Shown here piece after piece: positions 1 through 11,112 of a DNA stretch of 64,000 nt. Each line of letters begins with the position of its first letter. Within the stretch, counting starts at the first letter, position 1. The notes under the pieces were generated by a model. The model was given only the letters and a program-made list of their open reading frames with translations. It made no database searches and was not told the DNA's origin. The stretch is from Glebionis coronaria (taxonomy: Eukaryota > Streptophyta > Magnoliopsida > Asterales > Asteraceae), in the NCBI GenBank assembly GCA_025667525.1, contig JANFOE010000050.1, positions 620,001-684,000 of the forward strand. The letters are read 5' to 3'. Both the position numbers and the translations under genes were made by a program.

Positions 1-1
1 A

Positions 2-649
2 GTGAATCATAGACTTTCTACCGCGTATCACCCTCAAACAAATGGTCAAACCGAGGTCACAAATCGTGGTTTAAAGAGAATTTTAGAGAGAACGGTGGGA
101 GAGCATCGAGCTTCTTGGTCGGGTAAGCTTGATGATGCTTTGTGGGCGTTTAGGACGGCTTTTAAAACACCAATTGGTTGTACGCCTTATAGGCTTGTCT
201 ATGGAAAAGCGTGCCACCTCCCATTCGAGTTAGAACATAAGGCATCTTGGGCTCTCAAGTGGGCTAACTTTGATTTAAACCAAGCCGGTTCACATAGGAA
301 AGATCAACTCAATGAGATGGATGAATTGAGAGCCAATGCCTATGAAAATTCTTTGCTTTACAAGGAAAATACTAAGAAATTGCATGATGCTAAGATCAAG
401 AATCGTGAGTTCAAAGTTGGAGAGCCGGTTCTCCTCTTTAACTCATGATTGAAACTTTTTGCGGGTAAGCTTAAGTCGAGATGGTCCGGTCCATTCACTA
501 TTACTCAAGTGTTTCCATATGGAACTCTTGAGTTGTCACAACCCGATGGTCCAAATTTTAAAGTGAATGGTCACCGTGTTAAGCATTACTTTGGGGAGGA
601 CATTTACGTTGAAATGGTCCAAGAGATCCCCATTTTCCCCATGAATTAA
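2..649 (+). pseudogene. Integrase C-terminal part of gypsy polyprotein (element A)
   Basis: The end of a retroviral-type integrase, which joins element cDNA to host DNA in the nucleus. The reading begins within the catalytic core: the HPQTNGQTE motif near residue 12 carries the last acid of the DDE triad. Then follow the ALYG-like [12 protein letters not shown] segment and the C-terminal domain (KLKSRWSGPF, HRVKHYFGED). A TGA at 446-448 interrupts the frame where relatives usually have arginine (CGA), after which the same frame runs on to the natural stop. The protein is therefore dead at this copy unless the stop is read through. The N-terminal part and RT/RNase H lie outside the window. Family assignment (Athila/Tat type) rests on the [17 protein letters not shown] segment and is fairly sure. 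Confidence 0.85.
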
Positions 650-2612
650 TCCATTGAGGGACGAGTCGAGCTAGAGACTCATTAACTCAAGCATCGTATA
701 GCTAGGTTTAGAGTGTTGTAGGTTAGAAATAAAGGCATAGACTTGGAGATAAGTGTAGGGGAGACCTTCTTTTGTCTTCATGATTGTTTGTAGGGTTGCT
801 CACTCATCTCATGCTTTGGAGCTTATGGAGGAGGCCCTTGTATCCGGTTCACTTCGTTACTATAGTGATTTTTCATTGACACCTTGTGCTTAAACATGAT
901 TTCACTAATAGTTGTCCTTTCCTTAACTTGGGTTAAACAAAGTCTATTCATTGTCATAAGTGTAGGGGAAGTTTTTATACTTCCATGCTCTTAAACATTG
1001 AGGACAATGTTTAGCTTAAGTGTAGGGGGGTCTTCTATCGAAGTGACCTTACCTAGAACTTGTCATTGTCTTGCATGATAACATGGAAAATTGATTTTTC
1101 TACATTTTTCAAATTTTTGATCTACTTTGGCCAACAAAAATATGCATTCATAATTTTTGCATCAATCATTTTGCATAACACATTTGCATTGTATATATTT
1201 CTTCTTTTGTTTTTCATCAAATAGATATAAAAAAATAATAATAAAAACATGGTTTAACAAGTTTAGATTTCTTTGACATATTAGGCCCGCCATGGATATT
1301 TTGACTCAACCCGAGTTTGCTTATCTTAGCATTCTCTAGCTAGTATCCTTAACCATGTAGTCCTTCGTTGGTCTATTAGGCTAAGCATCCACCAATCTCA
1401 TTCTTTGAGATTTTAAATTTGTGGAGAATGGGAAATGATAGAGTTGAAGCAAGTATAAAAGGGCTAGATAAACTTCATGATAATTACTTGTGGCTAAACC
1501 CTTCTCTTCTTAACCTCTATTTTCTTCTCATGTATATAATTGTTAATAAATAATCAAGAACGGTTTTAATTGGTTTGTAATCTCTTATGCATTTTTGTCT
1601 AATCATTCATGGTTGGTATAAGTACGTTTTAAGATTCTAAGTTAGAATGTTTTATGTGTACAAGAATTATGTCATGCTCAATATTTAGCGGGTGTTTTTC
1701 CTTTTATTCTTTTAAACTTTCTTTGTGAGGAATAAAGAAAAATAAGAGCGGCTTATGAAAAAAAAAATGAGTGGCTAGAAAAAAAAAGAAGAAAAAGAAA
1801 AAGAAAAAAAAAATTATACAAGACTCCCAAGAGGGGCAGTGTGGTGTTAATTATAGTGACTATTGAGTTCCAATATTACCTTGACGGGTTGCGGGGATTC
1901 AATAGATTGCTCCAATCCAATATTACCTTGACGGGTTGCGGGGTTGAAGATCCAAAGTCTCAAAAAGATGGCGGATGTAAATTATTGCGTGAGTTTTATT
2001 TTTTCTTTCCTTAGCGAGTGTGTAGCTACTTATGAAAGCATGACATGAGGATTTTACACATAAGGCGAATGACTTATTACTCTTGAAACGGACTTGTATT
2101 AATTGTGAGCGGTTTTTCAAGTAATGGATGAGAGGATTACTTAGGATTAAAACCGTGCTTCCTTATTTTTGGATTTTACACTTCTTATACTTCACACTTG
2201 AATAAATGACAAATTTGCCCACAAGAAATTTGCTCAAATAATAACCGGTTCCACATTTAATTGCCATGAATAAGTTGATGCACTTTTTACTTGTGAATGC
2301 AATGATCCCATTTTTAAGCTTGGTATGGGGAAAGTGAAACTTGAGGGTGATAAATGTCCATGGTACCCAAGCCCTAATCTAAGCCATTGAATTCTTTATG
2401 AGTTATTTCTATCAAGACCATTTCAAGAAAAAAAAAAAAGATATAGATAGAATGGCATTTTGTTCATTGCATTATTAAAAAATCAAAATCATGCATCATG
2501 TAGTTTAGAGTAGTGTAGATGAATCTCATATGGCCAAGGTGGGTTAATTATGAGGAGAATGTAAATTTGAGCTTTAAAATATATATAATTGCATGAGGAC
2601 ATGACAATGTTC
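650..2612 (+). other. 3' noncoding region of element A
   Basis: No credible ORF. It opens with a hairpin (662-680, GAGTC/GACTC arms) just after the integrase stop. AAGTGTAGGGG motifs occur near 757, 958 and 1018. Blocks at about 1298-1440 and 2311-2345 recur in B, C and D. A direct duplication of a CAATATTACCTTGACGGG unit lies at about 1871-1943, and an A-rich tract at about 1757-1815. Confidence 0.7.
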
Positions 2613-2626
2613 AAGTGTAGGGGATT
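2613..2626 (+). other. Polypurine tract of element A
   Basis: AAGTGTAGGGGATT directly before the TG that starts the 3' LTR. This is the primer site for plus-strand DNA synthesis. The same motif stands before the 3' LTRs of C (plus) and B (minus). Confidence 0.75.
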
Positions 2627-5600
2627 TGATATGAGCTTAAACTCATATCCTTTTATCAATAAATAACCCTAAACCATGAAGCAAAATACCAATTTATCTT
2701 GCAAAAACAGTGTTATGTGGTATGTTTGTGTTTGTGTACACTTGTGTAGGTAAAAGGATACAATTTCAAGCAAACAAGGAAAAATCAAGCTTAAATTGAT
2801 GAAAAAGACAAAGAAGGATCAAAAGTGACGAGACTTTGAAGTACAAGGACCTATCTTGACAAATTGCCAAAGTTGAAGGACTAAAGTGTAAATTTTGTAA
2901 AAAGTCAAGATCAAAGTCAAAATTGGTCAACTATCAAGTCAACAAAGTCAAAGGATCAATTCTGCTCAAAGATGAAGTTCGGAGGACTAAAAGTGTCAAA
3001 GAAATGAAGTTACAAGCCTTAAAGTATAATCTGCCAAAGTTCAAGGGTTGAAACTGCCAATGTTGGAAAGTTAAACAAGTTCAATCCATGTGTCACAATT
3101 CCAGCCAATAAGAAGAGAGAGAAAGGGGCACACGGATTGCCAACTCATGTGTAATAAATTCCCACTCAGCCGCCACTCATTAATGACAATATCTCAACAG
3201 TGTAATCCGTGTGACTTCATTTCAACCAATTAGATAATGACACGTGTTATCTTCAAGAAACCAAAATTTTCCCAGGAACGTTTTTTAGCTAGAGGCGATT
3301 TCATGAAAAGTTGTTAACACCAAAGTTGCTTATTTTTGAGAGACGAATTCATTGGTCATCACTAATTAACATGAAATCAACTCAAGAAGAAAACCCCAAT
3401 TCATGTTCATACTTTGAAGATCAAGTTTGCAGAATCATGCCACGTGGAGACTTGGGATTGGTCTCAACACGTCATCATCCCCAACAAACTCCTTCTTCAA
3501 GCCTATAAATAGCCTGTTAGGTCCTCATTTGTAACAAGTGGTTAAAAATTGTAAAAACACACACTTTTCAATTTCCTTTCATCTTTCTTCTTTTTTAGCC
3601 TAACTACTCAAGAGTCTGACAAACTCTTGAGTTAGTTAGTTAGTTAGCTTCAATTCAACAACTTTGTAACAAATTTCCATGAATAAAATTTGAATTCTCC
3701 ATTTCCCGCCAAATCTAATCTTCACTATACTGTTCATATCTTGCTCCTATTTGATCATTATGTTGCTGCTTTGAGTTTGTTATGATCATACATGGATCAT
3801 AACTGACTTTGAAGAAGATTTCTAGCTGTTTGAGTGATTTCAGTTCAAGCTTAGCATTTTTGAAGAATCCATGCCATGATGATGATTTCTAGTGATTTGT
3901 AGCTGATTTTGATAGTTGATTGGTAGATCTAGTGATAAGGTGGTGGTTATCACTAGGATAAGAGAGTTCAGCACTCCTCTTCTTCCCAATGGTTACTACA
4001 AAAGGTTTTGAAGTTTCTGATTTTGGTTCCACTTAATAAGTCAATGGCATGCTATTTTCCTAGTGTAAAAGTTGATGAATGCATGATCAAAGTTGTTTAG
4101 TTTGGCTGATTGTTTGATTGTGTACTTGATTGTAGCTTAATCTTGTTTTGCTGCTTTATATTTTGGATTGTGTCTAGTTATAGCTTATTTCAGTCAGATT
4201 TCAGTCTTAGCTTCTTAATTGAGTAATAGTTGTTCTCTTTGCTTGCTTGTAGTCTTGAAACATTTCATTTTGAACACTTAGTTTGGTAGTCTAAGGATTT
4301 CATTCAGTTGAATCAGCTCTTTAAAAAGTCTTTACAAAAGTTGTTAAATCTCAGTTAAAGGAGTGTTTCGTATTAGCATTTGTTAAGATTTCAAGTACTG
4401 GTTTTTGGAAAATTGATGTTCATTTTCAGTCATTAGATAATAACATGTCATTTTGAGTCATTTGCCAGTCAAATAACTGTTCAAAAAGGCAATTGGCCAT
4501 AAAAAGGTTTGGGTCATTTCCATTCAGTTTTGCCTTAAAAAGTTCTCATTTTCTTTTGGCTGGCATTTTCTTGTTTGTTGATGAAAATTAACCAAACTAG
4601 TTCTCAATTGTAGCTCAATATATGAAATTTCATATTCCAAAAGCATTTTATACAGTCTTCATTAAGCATTGAGAAATAAGCAAAGTTCTGAAAAGCTGAG
4701 TTAAGCCATGTTTCTGTAAATGGAAACTGGTTTTTGAGATCTCTTGATTCTATTCATTAACCAAGCCATTTTATTTCGTAAATCCACTTAGTATATGGTT
4801 TTACATGATATTTGAAAGTTTCAGCTTTTTGTCAAAATAATTGGTCAACGCTTGGTCAACGATAAGCCAAATTTAGCTTAATTCGAATTCCCAGCTTATT
4901 ACTTGATGAAATTTGTTGAAACTTGATTTCCCGTTCATCATTTGAGTTTCTTAATCAGTTTTGGCAAGAAAATCAAGTTGTGCTTGTTCAGATTGTTCTA
5001 TAGCTTAATTTGGGCTTATTGTAGAGTGCTTATTTGCTTATTTTGTACTTTCAGTCAAAATCCTATTAGAGATCTAGCTTATTTTGGATTTTAAGTGTTT
5101 TGCAATTGGTTTCATTGAATTTGGTTCAGTAATAAGCTCAAACGAGCTTATTTGTTTTCCAAACCCGTTTTTGGCTTATAAAGTTTCAAAATTGCATCGT
5201 GGTCCTTGTTATTTCAAACAGTTTCTAAACTAGACTAAACTTCCATCTTTTTAGGGTTTTCAAAAGTAGGTCCTTTCAGTTTTGAGTTTGTTTAAAATCA
5301 GTTAGCAAGTTTGGTATATTGTTACAAATTGGTTAGTTTGTTACAAGTTTTACATTTTTGATCCTTGAAGTTTGCTGATTTGCAATTTTCAGTCCCTAGA
5401 CTTGTTAGAATTTTCATTTTAAGCATTTTACTTTCATAGAATTTACATTTTAAGTCCTTTTAGTTTTAAAATTTACATTTTGAATATTACTTGAATAAAA
5501 TTTGGTAAGTGCACTATGTTTTACATATAAGTAGGTAATATTTTTCAGTTTTACAAGGCTTTGTTGAATTAGCAAATAGAATACCCAAAAAAGATTAACA

Positions 5601-5685
5601 ACCAAAAACAGTTAAAAACCCGATATTGGTTGGACTTTCAATTAGCAAGAACTGAGAAAAACGAACTGCATTATACACAATTTCA
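2627..5685 (+). repeat. 3' LTR of element A
   Basis: Starts TGATATGAG after the polypurine tract; the first bases form a hairpin (ATATGAG 2629-2635 with CTCATAT 2642-2648). The end at TTTCA (5681-5685) is set by loss of alignment with the related LTR of F (minus, 47415-49905) and by the start of copia coding sequence. About 3.06 kb. A TATA-less look at the sequence gives no clear promoter, but the stretch near 3500-3720 (CCTATAAATAGCC, then AATAAA near 3683) could be promoter and polyadenylation signal. Confidence 0.75.
3505..3512 (+). promoter_or_regulatory. TATA box candidate in LTR of element A
   Basis: CTATAAATAG about 870 bases into the LTR, a good match to plant TATA boxes and the only strong one in this LTR. 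An AATAAA about 175 bases downstream would fit a polyadenylation signal in the R region. Confidence 0.45.
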
Positions 5686-8010
5686 ATTCTCTAAACGAAG
5701 CATCAAATAAGTGCACTAGTTGAGAGGCAGCGTATTGTCTTAAAAGCAAATAATCTAGACTTCTAATCTTATTAGCCACATTAATTTCCATTTCATTCTT
5801 CTTAGACTCGATTAATTCAAAATCCGTTTGAAGTTTTTGAAAATTAGTGACCACAACTCTTTTTCTTTAAGTTCGTTAGAAAGATCTGCTCTCAAGGTTT
5901 CAATTTCTTGCAAATGACCCATTTGTTTGTTTCGAAAATGATCATATTCGGGATTTGTTAGAACACTAGACGAAGGAACTAATTCCAAAGTTTGAACTTT
6001 CTCGTTGCACATAGCAAGCTCATCAGACAAATTCTTATTCTTAGCTAGAGTTTCTAAGAGTGCAACATTCATTTGGCTAAGTAATGTAGCAGGAACCATG
6101 ACCAAATCTTGTTGAGAAGGAGTATGCGTATGCGAAATGGCTCCCGGTTGTGATTCCCTCAAAGTCTGGGGACTCACATTGATATTACTATCATTGATTA
6201 TCTCCTCATTTGAAAGACTCACCACCGAAGACTCATTCGAATCAGCACGCTCTTGCGCAACTTGATGTGGTTGAATACTAGTATCAGTGGTATTATCAGT
6301 GGTATTAATAAGTACCTCAGATCTTTTTTCTGGCCCTAGGCTAGAGATAGTTGCCATAAGAGCTGCCTGTGCAGATTTAAGTTCATCACAGTCTGAATCG
6401 TAGGCATCAAGATCATCTGCTTGGTATGCTGCATTCTGTGTAGTGACAACGTCTTGTTCAACAATCCCTGGGTCAGCAAGAAATGCAAGCTCCTCTTCAT
6501 CAAGTTCCCTTCCTTGTGCCTGAGCGTTCACCAGATAAATCTTTTCTGCAAACCATTGACCATCCCTTCTCCTCTTGGGTTTTTTGCAATCCCTGGACAT
6601 GTGACCTTCTTCCTTACAGTTGTAGCATGTAATCATTCTCAACTTGCCTGTGGAATTAGCCCGTGGAGGAGTGTTGACCATTGGAGCAGGATTGACCGTG
6701 CGTGCATTGGTGGTTGATGTAGTAGGTCTCCCCTGATAAGGTCGAATAGGTTGAACCATTACCCTGCCATTCTCAATAGTAGCTTGTTGGTGAGAATTAG
6801 ATGAATTCCTCAGCTGATTGTTAGTAGGAGCTGGTCCTCTAAATCCTCTTTTGCTTAATGTCCTTGTGAGATAAGCAAACATAGTGGCTAACACTTCAAC
6901 TGGGTCAGTTCCTTGTTTGAATTCAGGAATGGGGACTTCATCATCATCACAATACATTGCTTGGTCTTGTTGAGCTGCATAAGCACTAGAAGGAATACTC
7001 ATGTGATCAGAGTAGCTTGATGGATATGCTGCATTCTCTTGATAAGAAGAATATGAAGACTGAGCATAAGGTGCAATGCTTGCTGGGTGAGGTTGTGAGG
7101 CATATTGTGATGAAGGTGCATTAAACCGATATTGTTGCTGATGTGAGGTGGGTGGTTGCGGTAGAATCGAATATTGGGGGAAGCTTGGTGTCATGTAAGG
7201 TGATGGATTATAGGCTTGGTGTCCCAAGATATAAGGAGTGTTGTTGTGTGACAAGCTTGGTTGATTCGCCATCAAAGCTAAAGAATCAGGGTACATACCT
7301 CGAGGCGAACGGTGCATGATCACATGTTTCTCATGCTGCTGAAGAAAAGCATAGAGTTGATCCAAATTGCACTTATGCAAATCCCTGGTTAACTTAACAT
7401 CGGTAATATACTCACCCCATTCAGCTTGAGGTAAAGTATTCAAAAACTTGGTGTTAACCTGGAATGGAGCAATCAGGAGATTGTATACATTCAGATCATT
7501 CATGAGAGTAGTAAATCTGAAGTAGTAGTCGTGAAGCGTTTCCCCTGGGCTGTACGTGAATCTATCAAACAGATCACACAACTGACATTCCCTTTCTTGT
7601 TTGGTAAGAGACGTACCTTGTAGCAACACCTTTAGACGTTCCCATAAATCCTTTGCAACCGTATATTGACTGACCATTCGATAGATGTCATGTGGAAGAG
7701 CTTGGAGAATGGTTTGAAGAGCCTTTTCGTCTGCATCGGCAACAAGTTGTTGAGCTGGTGTAAGTTCTTCAAATTCCCGTGGTGGAGTCACATTGTTAAC
7801 CACGATGGTACCATAATCAAGTGGACCATTCAGAATTGAATTGACCATAAGCCTCCCATATGTCGGTTTTCCCTTAATGTATGACATCATACGGCCTTGC
7901 CATGCTTCAAAGACTTCTTTAATGAGCATTGGAGGGCGATTATCCGTTACCGTAATGACGGAAATGTCCGTAAGTGATGTCATCTGAGGCATTAATGAAT
8001 TCAGATTCAT
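5686..8010 (-). pseudogene. Copia Gag (element I), 3'-truncated with a frameshift
   Basis: Nucleocapsid/capsid protein that packages element RNA in cytoplasmic particles. I chose ATG 8010 because the 42 residues upstream look like leader sequence; the open frame itself reaches 8136. The copia Gag region (UBN2-type) spans roughly residues 20-230 (LTKQEREC, FNTLP-like KFLNTLPQ). A Q/S/Y/P-rich linker follows, then a CCHC knuckle CYNCKEEGHMSRDC (about 6588-6629) and a basic KKPKRRR patch. An acidic tail contains FLADPGI and YDSDCDELKSA, resembling Gag proteins I remember from Anthemideae. The frame stops at 5812, but coding continues in another frame to about 5690, showing a 1-base frameshift near 5855. 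There the LTR of A cuts it off. Pol is not in the window. Confidence 0.8.
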
Positions 8011-8145
8011 TTTGTTCACTTCAAAGAGACAAAGATTATCGGTTGATCGAGCAGTGAAGTAAAGTTTGTGAGTTGTGTTGAGTTTTTGTTGTAAGAAACC
8101 AAGATTATATCCTCTAAAAAATCGTCCAAAAAACAAGTAAAATAT

Positions 8146-8540
8146 CCCTTGATCCGGAACTTTTGTTGATTCGGAAGTGTTGATTCGGAAGATTTTGGCT
8201 CGGTAGACCTTGATCCGGAACTTTTGGTTTGGAAGATTTGATCCGGAACTTTCCTTGATCCGGAACTTTTGATTAGGAAGAACTGATCCGGAACTTTCCC
8301 TGATCCGGAACTTTTGGTTCGGAAGTACTGATCCGGAACTTTCCTTGATCCGGAACTTTTGGTTCGGAACTTTTTGATTCGGAACTTTGTCTTGATCCGG
8401 AACTTTCCTTGATCCGGAACTTTCCTTGATCCGGAACTTTTGGTTCGGAACTTTTTGATCCGGAACTTTTGTTGATCCGGAACTTTTTGATCCGGAACTT
8501 TTTGATCCGGAACTTTTTGGTTCGGAACTTTTTCTGGGAA
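8146..8540 (-). repeat. CCGGAAC tandem repeat array in copia I leader
   Basis: About fifteen exact GATCCGGAAC cores, mixed with GGTTCGGAAC and GATTCGGAA variants, at irregular 15-30 base spacing. Lies between the PBS and gag of element I. The minus-strand reading frame across it (8273-8614) gives only repeated KFRIK/PDQGKFR units and is not taken as a gene. Confidence 0.85.
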
Positions 8541-8780
8541 ACAGAAGGTTTGTTCGAGTAACAGTCGATCAAAAATATGAAGAAAAAAACCCAGATTTTT
8601 ACCAAGTTACCCAAAAAGTTTTGTGATTTCTACTAAAATAAGTAAAAACTAATACTTATCTACTAATCCCAATCACAAAATCACCAAAAACTCCAAGAAT
8701 CAAGATGGATCTTCTTAAAGAACACTAATACAATCAAAAACTAAATACCAACACAAATCATTACCTTAAATCACCCCATA
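8541..8780 (-). other. Remaining leader of copia I
   Basis: Untranslated sequence between the PBS and the repeat array. No ORF or structure recognised. Confidence 0.5.
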
Positions 8781-8794
8781 TCTCTGATACCAAA
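8781..8794 (-). other. Primer binding site of copia I
   Basis: On the minus strand TTTGGTATCAGAGA directly follows the LTR end. TGGTATCAGAG pairs with the 3' end of initiator-Met tRNA, the usual copia primer. Confidence 0.85.
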
Positions 8795-9114
8795 TGTAGA
8801 ATATTGATAATCTTGTTAATCTATGAAGTGGGTTGAAGATTTCTAGAGAGAGAAACTAGTGAGAGAAAGTGAGAGAGAAAATGTGTTTTTCATTAAATGA
8901 TGAAAGTGGAAAATCAACAACCAACCCCTTTCCATGGTGGAAAGGGGTATTTATATCCAAGGCCACTATTTGGGCTTGGGCCGACCCATGACAAGCCCAT
9001 GGGTCGGTTTCTTACTTAACTAAATAAGTATTCATTAACTACGAGCTATTACAACAATAATAATATTGTGGAGTGACCGATACTTCTAATATACGTTAAA
9101 ACGTATTTCTAACA
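8795..9114 (-). repeat. 5' LTR of copia I
   Basis: 320 bp. On the minus strand it runs from TGTTAGAAATACG to ATATTCTACA, with TG...CA ends. The inner border is set by the PBS and the outer border by resumption of B-type LTR sequence at 9115. Confidence 0.85.
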
Positions 9115-10128
9115 AATATTAGATCCTATATTAACTAAACTAAACAGAATGAAACACAAGAGGTTAGGGGTTCGAGTCCCCTGACAGACAAATTTTTGGA
9201 ATATATATTTTTTTTGGAATTAATATTTTGGACCAACAGACCAAAAGGATCTGTTTTCCAGTACCAACAAATATCAGTAACACAAACAAAAACCAAATAA
9301 GCCTAACTAAACTCACAATAAAAACAGATAAGCTAGAAAATATAATAAGCAATAAGACAAATAGAAAAGCAAATAAGCTATTGAAACTGATAATAAGCAA
9401 AACGAAATAAGCTGATAATAATAAACCCAAACCTAAGCAAATCCAAACTAAACATAAACAATTAAGCAGATCCTATATGACTCGAAACCAAATAAGCAGA
9501 CTGGAGAATCAAATAAGCAAACCGAAACAAGCAAAAAGAGATTAAACTGAAATAAAACTAATAGGCATATAAATCTAAACAGAAAAACTTACTAAACCAA
9601 TCCAAATTCTTCAAAACCAAATCAGCTAATGAACTTAAACAAAAATAATAAGCAAACATAAAACTGAATAAACATAAGCAGATTTAAACCTTAAACTAAA
9701 ACTTAACACTAAAATTAAAAGAGAACTAGCACCTTTTGATGATCCCGTTGGGTAGAAGGATGGCGCTGAGCCTCCTTGATAACTAACCGAAACCAAACAC
9801 CACCACCTTAAACCGTAAGCATCATCAATAGTAAACAACGAACAATAACCTCTTTGATCCAAACAATATCAATCGAACAAGAACAATTCTTCGAACCAAA
9901 CAATACCCTTCGAACCAGATTCTTTTGATTTTCCCAGTAGGGGAAATTAATATTCCACTTTCTTTTATCTTTTTTTATATATTTTTTTTATATTAATAAT
10001 AATAAACCGAACATTAATAAAAGACGCAGATTCAAGATTAAAGATTTGACAGGAATTTAAATGAGACAAAAATTAATTAAAAATAAACTTTTCATTAATT
10101 AATAAAAGAAAATTACAATTGACTAGAA
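9115..10128 (-). repeat. Element J: fragment of a B-family LTR
   Basis: Nearly identical to 13840-14900 (B 3' LTR) and to the matching part of the B 5' LTR. Left side cut by copia I; right side ends abruptly near 10128, where B continues with GGAAAATTAAAAATA and J does not. It contains the stump of the tRNA-derived module. Confidence 0.85.
9159..9190 (+). ncRNA. Truncated tRNA-like module in J (B box only)
   Basis: Keeps GGGGTTCGAGTCCCCTGAC with a perfect B box GGTTCGAGTCC, but the A box half is missing. Compared with the B copies, about 50 bases between GAAACACAA and GAGGT are deleted. Not expected to be an active Pol III unit. Confidence 0.6.
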
Positions 10129-10370
10129 TATAATCATTGTATTTATAAGATTGAACTAGAGTAATTGCCTTAAGATTGAACTAATGATGATAAGCGGTTT
10201 TTAAGCACTAAAAATGAGGCTAAAATAATAATCATTGTATTTATAATATTTTGTGTTCTTATTTAATTAGATCTTACATTTAATACATTGATGTTAATTT
10301 TTAGTTTTAGTTTTTTTTATCGTTGCTAAAACCATTTTTTTGCGCTAGCATGATGTCAATAGTAGTACAT
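10129..10370. other. Unassigned AT-rich spacer
   Basis: I recognise nothing coding. ATAATCATTGTATTTATAA occurs twice (about 10130 and 10227), suggesting a degenerate local duplication. One of the few stretches not assigned to an LTR element. Confidence 0.4.
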
Positions 10371-10530
10371 AGGGGTGTGCACGGTTCGGTGTGGGTCCGT
10401 TTTTGGCTAAAATCAAAACCGAACCGACATATTTGGTTTTTATAAAATCAAAAACCAAAATTGTTCGGTTTTGGACGGTTCGATTTCTTTGGTTTTTAAT
10501 CGGGTTTGGTTCGGTTTTTCGGTTTTGAAA
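10371..10530. mobile_element. GGTTCGG-rich hAT/MITE-like fragment
   Basis: Begins GGGGTGTGCACGGTTCGG and continues with alternating AACCGAAC and GGTTCGGTTTT runs that can fold back on each other. This style is known from small non-autonomous hAT-type elements in plants. The second terminal repeat is not clear; the copia K LTR begins right after, so it may be truncated. Identification is by style only. Confidence 0.4.
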
Positions 10531-10532
10531 AC

Positions 10533-11098
10533 TGTTGTGTTATCAAAATGACCAAGTCCTTTCTATTATGTTATTTGGTTGTTTATTGTGTTTCTTGTTT
10601 TGTATGCAGGGTCCAAGTTGGAGGACCTATCCTGCCACTTCTCCATACTCGCTTCGTGGGCTCCAGCTGGACTTATGATCAAGTAGGATTTGTGTCTTGG
10701 GCTGGATTATAACCGTTGGGACATTAAGTTATATTACCCTAGCTCTCATTGAGCTAGGGTTAGCAGATCTCATTTGTAACACACACTTGTGTGTGAACTG
10801 CTCTCTCTTATATCTCTTTCTTTGATAGCCGTTTGTGACATATCAATTGGGGGGGGGGGGGGGGTCTTTCATCTTGTATCTAAACATTGTGCGTTGAGTG
10901 ATTAATGTTGTTTGGGAGATATGATCAACCTAGTTGGGACGATCTCAAACTATTTCTTTTGTAATCGTTCTATTAGCACTCGTTTGATGACCAATCTTTA
11001 TCTTTTTGTTTTGTACTTTGATTATCAATAAATTTCACCAAAAGGTGGTTAGTTGGGTGAAAGATCTGTTCCATAGCTTTGTTTATCATGTTTTAACA
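10533..11098 (+). repeat. 5' LTR of copia K
   Basis: About 566 bp, TGTTGTGTTATC to TTTTAACA. The 3' border is fixed by the PBS at 11099; the 5' border is a best guess from the first TGTTG after the GGTTCGG fragment. It contains a run of 16 G (10849-10864) and an AATAAA near 11027. Confidence 0.7.
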
Positions 11099-11112
11099 TG
11101 GTATCAGAGACA
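11099..11112 (+). other. Primer binding site of copia K
   Basis: TGGTATCAGAGACA immediately after the LTR end, complementary to initiator-Met tRNA. Confidence 0.85.

Larger units (their letters stand above)
1..5685 (+). mobile_element. Element A: Ty3/gypsy (Athila/Tat-like) retrotransposon, 3' part
   Basis: The 3' part of a plus-strand gypsy element whose 5' part lies before the window. In order it has the end of integrase, about 2 kb of noncoding sequence with repeated AAGTGTAGGGG motifs, a polypurine tract and a 3' LTR. The LTR ends inside the coding sequence of copia element I, so A was inserted into I. The noncoding blocks are shared with B, C and D, which places all four in one lineage. 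No 5' LTR is visible, so the insertion cannot be dated. Confidence 0.85.
5686..9114 (-). mobile_element. Element I: Ty1/copia retrotransposon, 5' part
   Basis: Minus-strand copia element. It has a 5' LTR at 8795-9114, a PBS complementary to initiator-Met tRNA, a leader full of CCGGAAC repeats, and gag. The pol part would lie left of inserted element A, before base 1. The insertion target is the B-type LTR fragment J, whose sequence resumes right after 9114. Confidence 0.85.

Noticed and set aside
8146..8540. CRISPR-like array
   Set aside because: Spacers are short and themselves repetitive, the context is a plant copia leader, and there are no cas genes.
8273..8614. 113-codon minus-strand ORF with KFRIK repeats
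   Set aside because: It is only the translation of the CCGGAAC repeat array in the copia leader.
9164..9430. Hydrophobic 82-96 codon ORF repeated in three B-type LTR copies (minus strand, also 13906-14196 and 22717-22965)
   Set aside because: It lies within LTR sequence with biased A/T content, an opposite-strand ORF is equally conserved, and the copies are too similar to show constraint.
10506..10712. Possible host exon (68-codon ORF with TTTTGTATGCAGG splice-like site)
   Set aside because: It lies within the copia K LTR, bounded by a Met-tRNA PBS; no protein similarity recognised.
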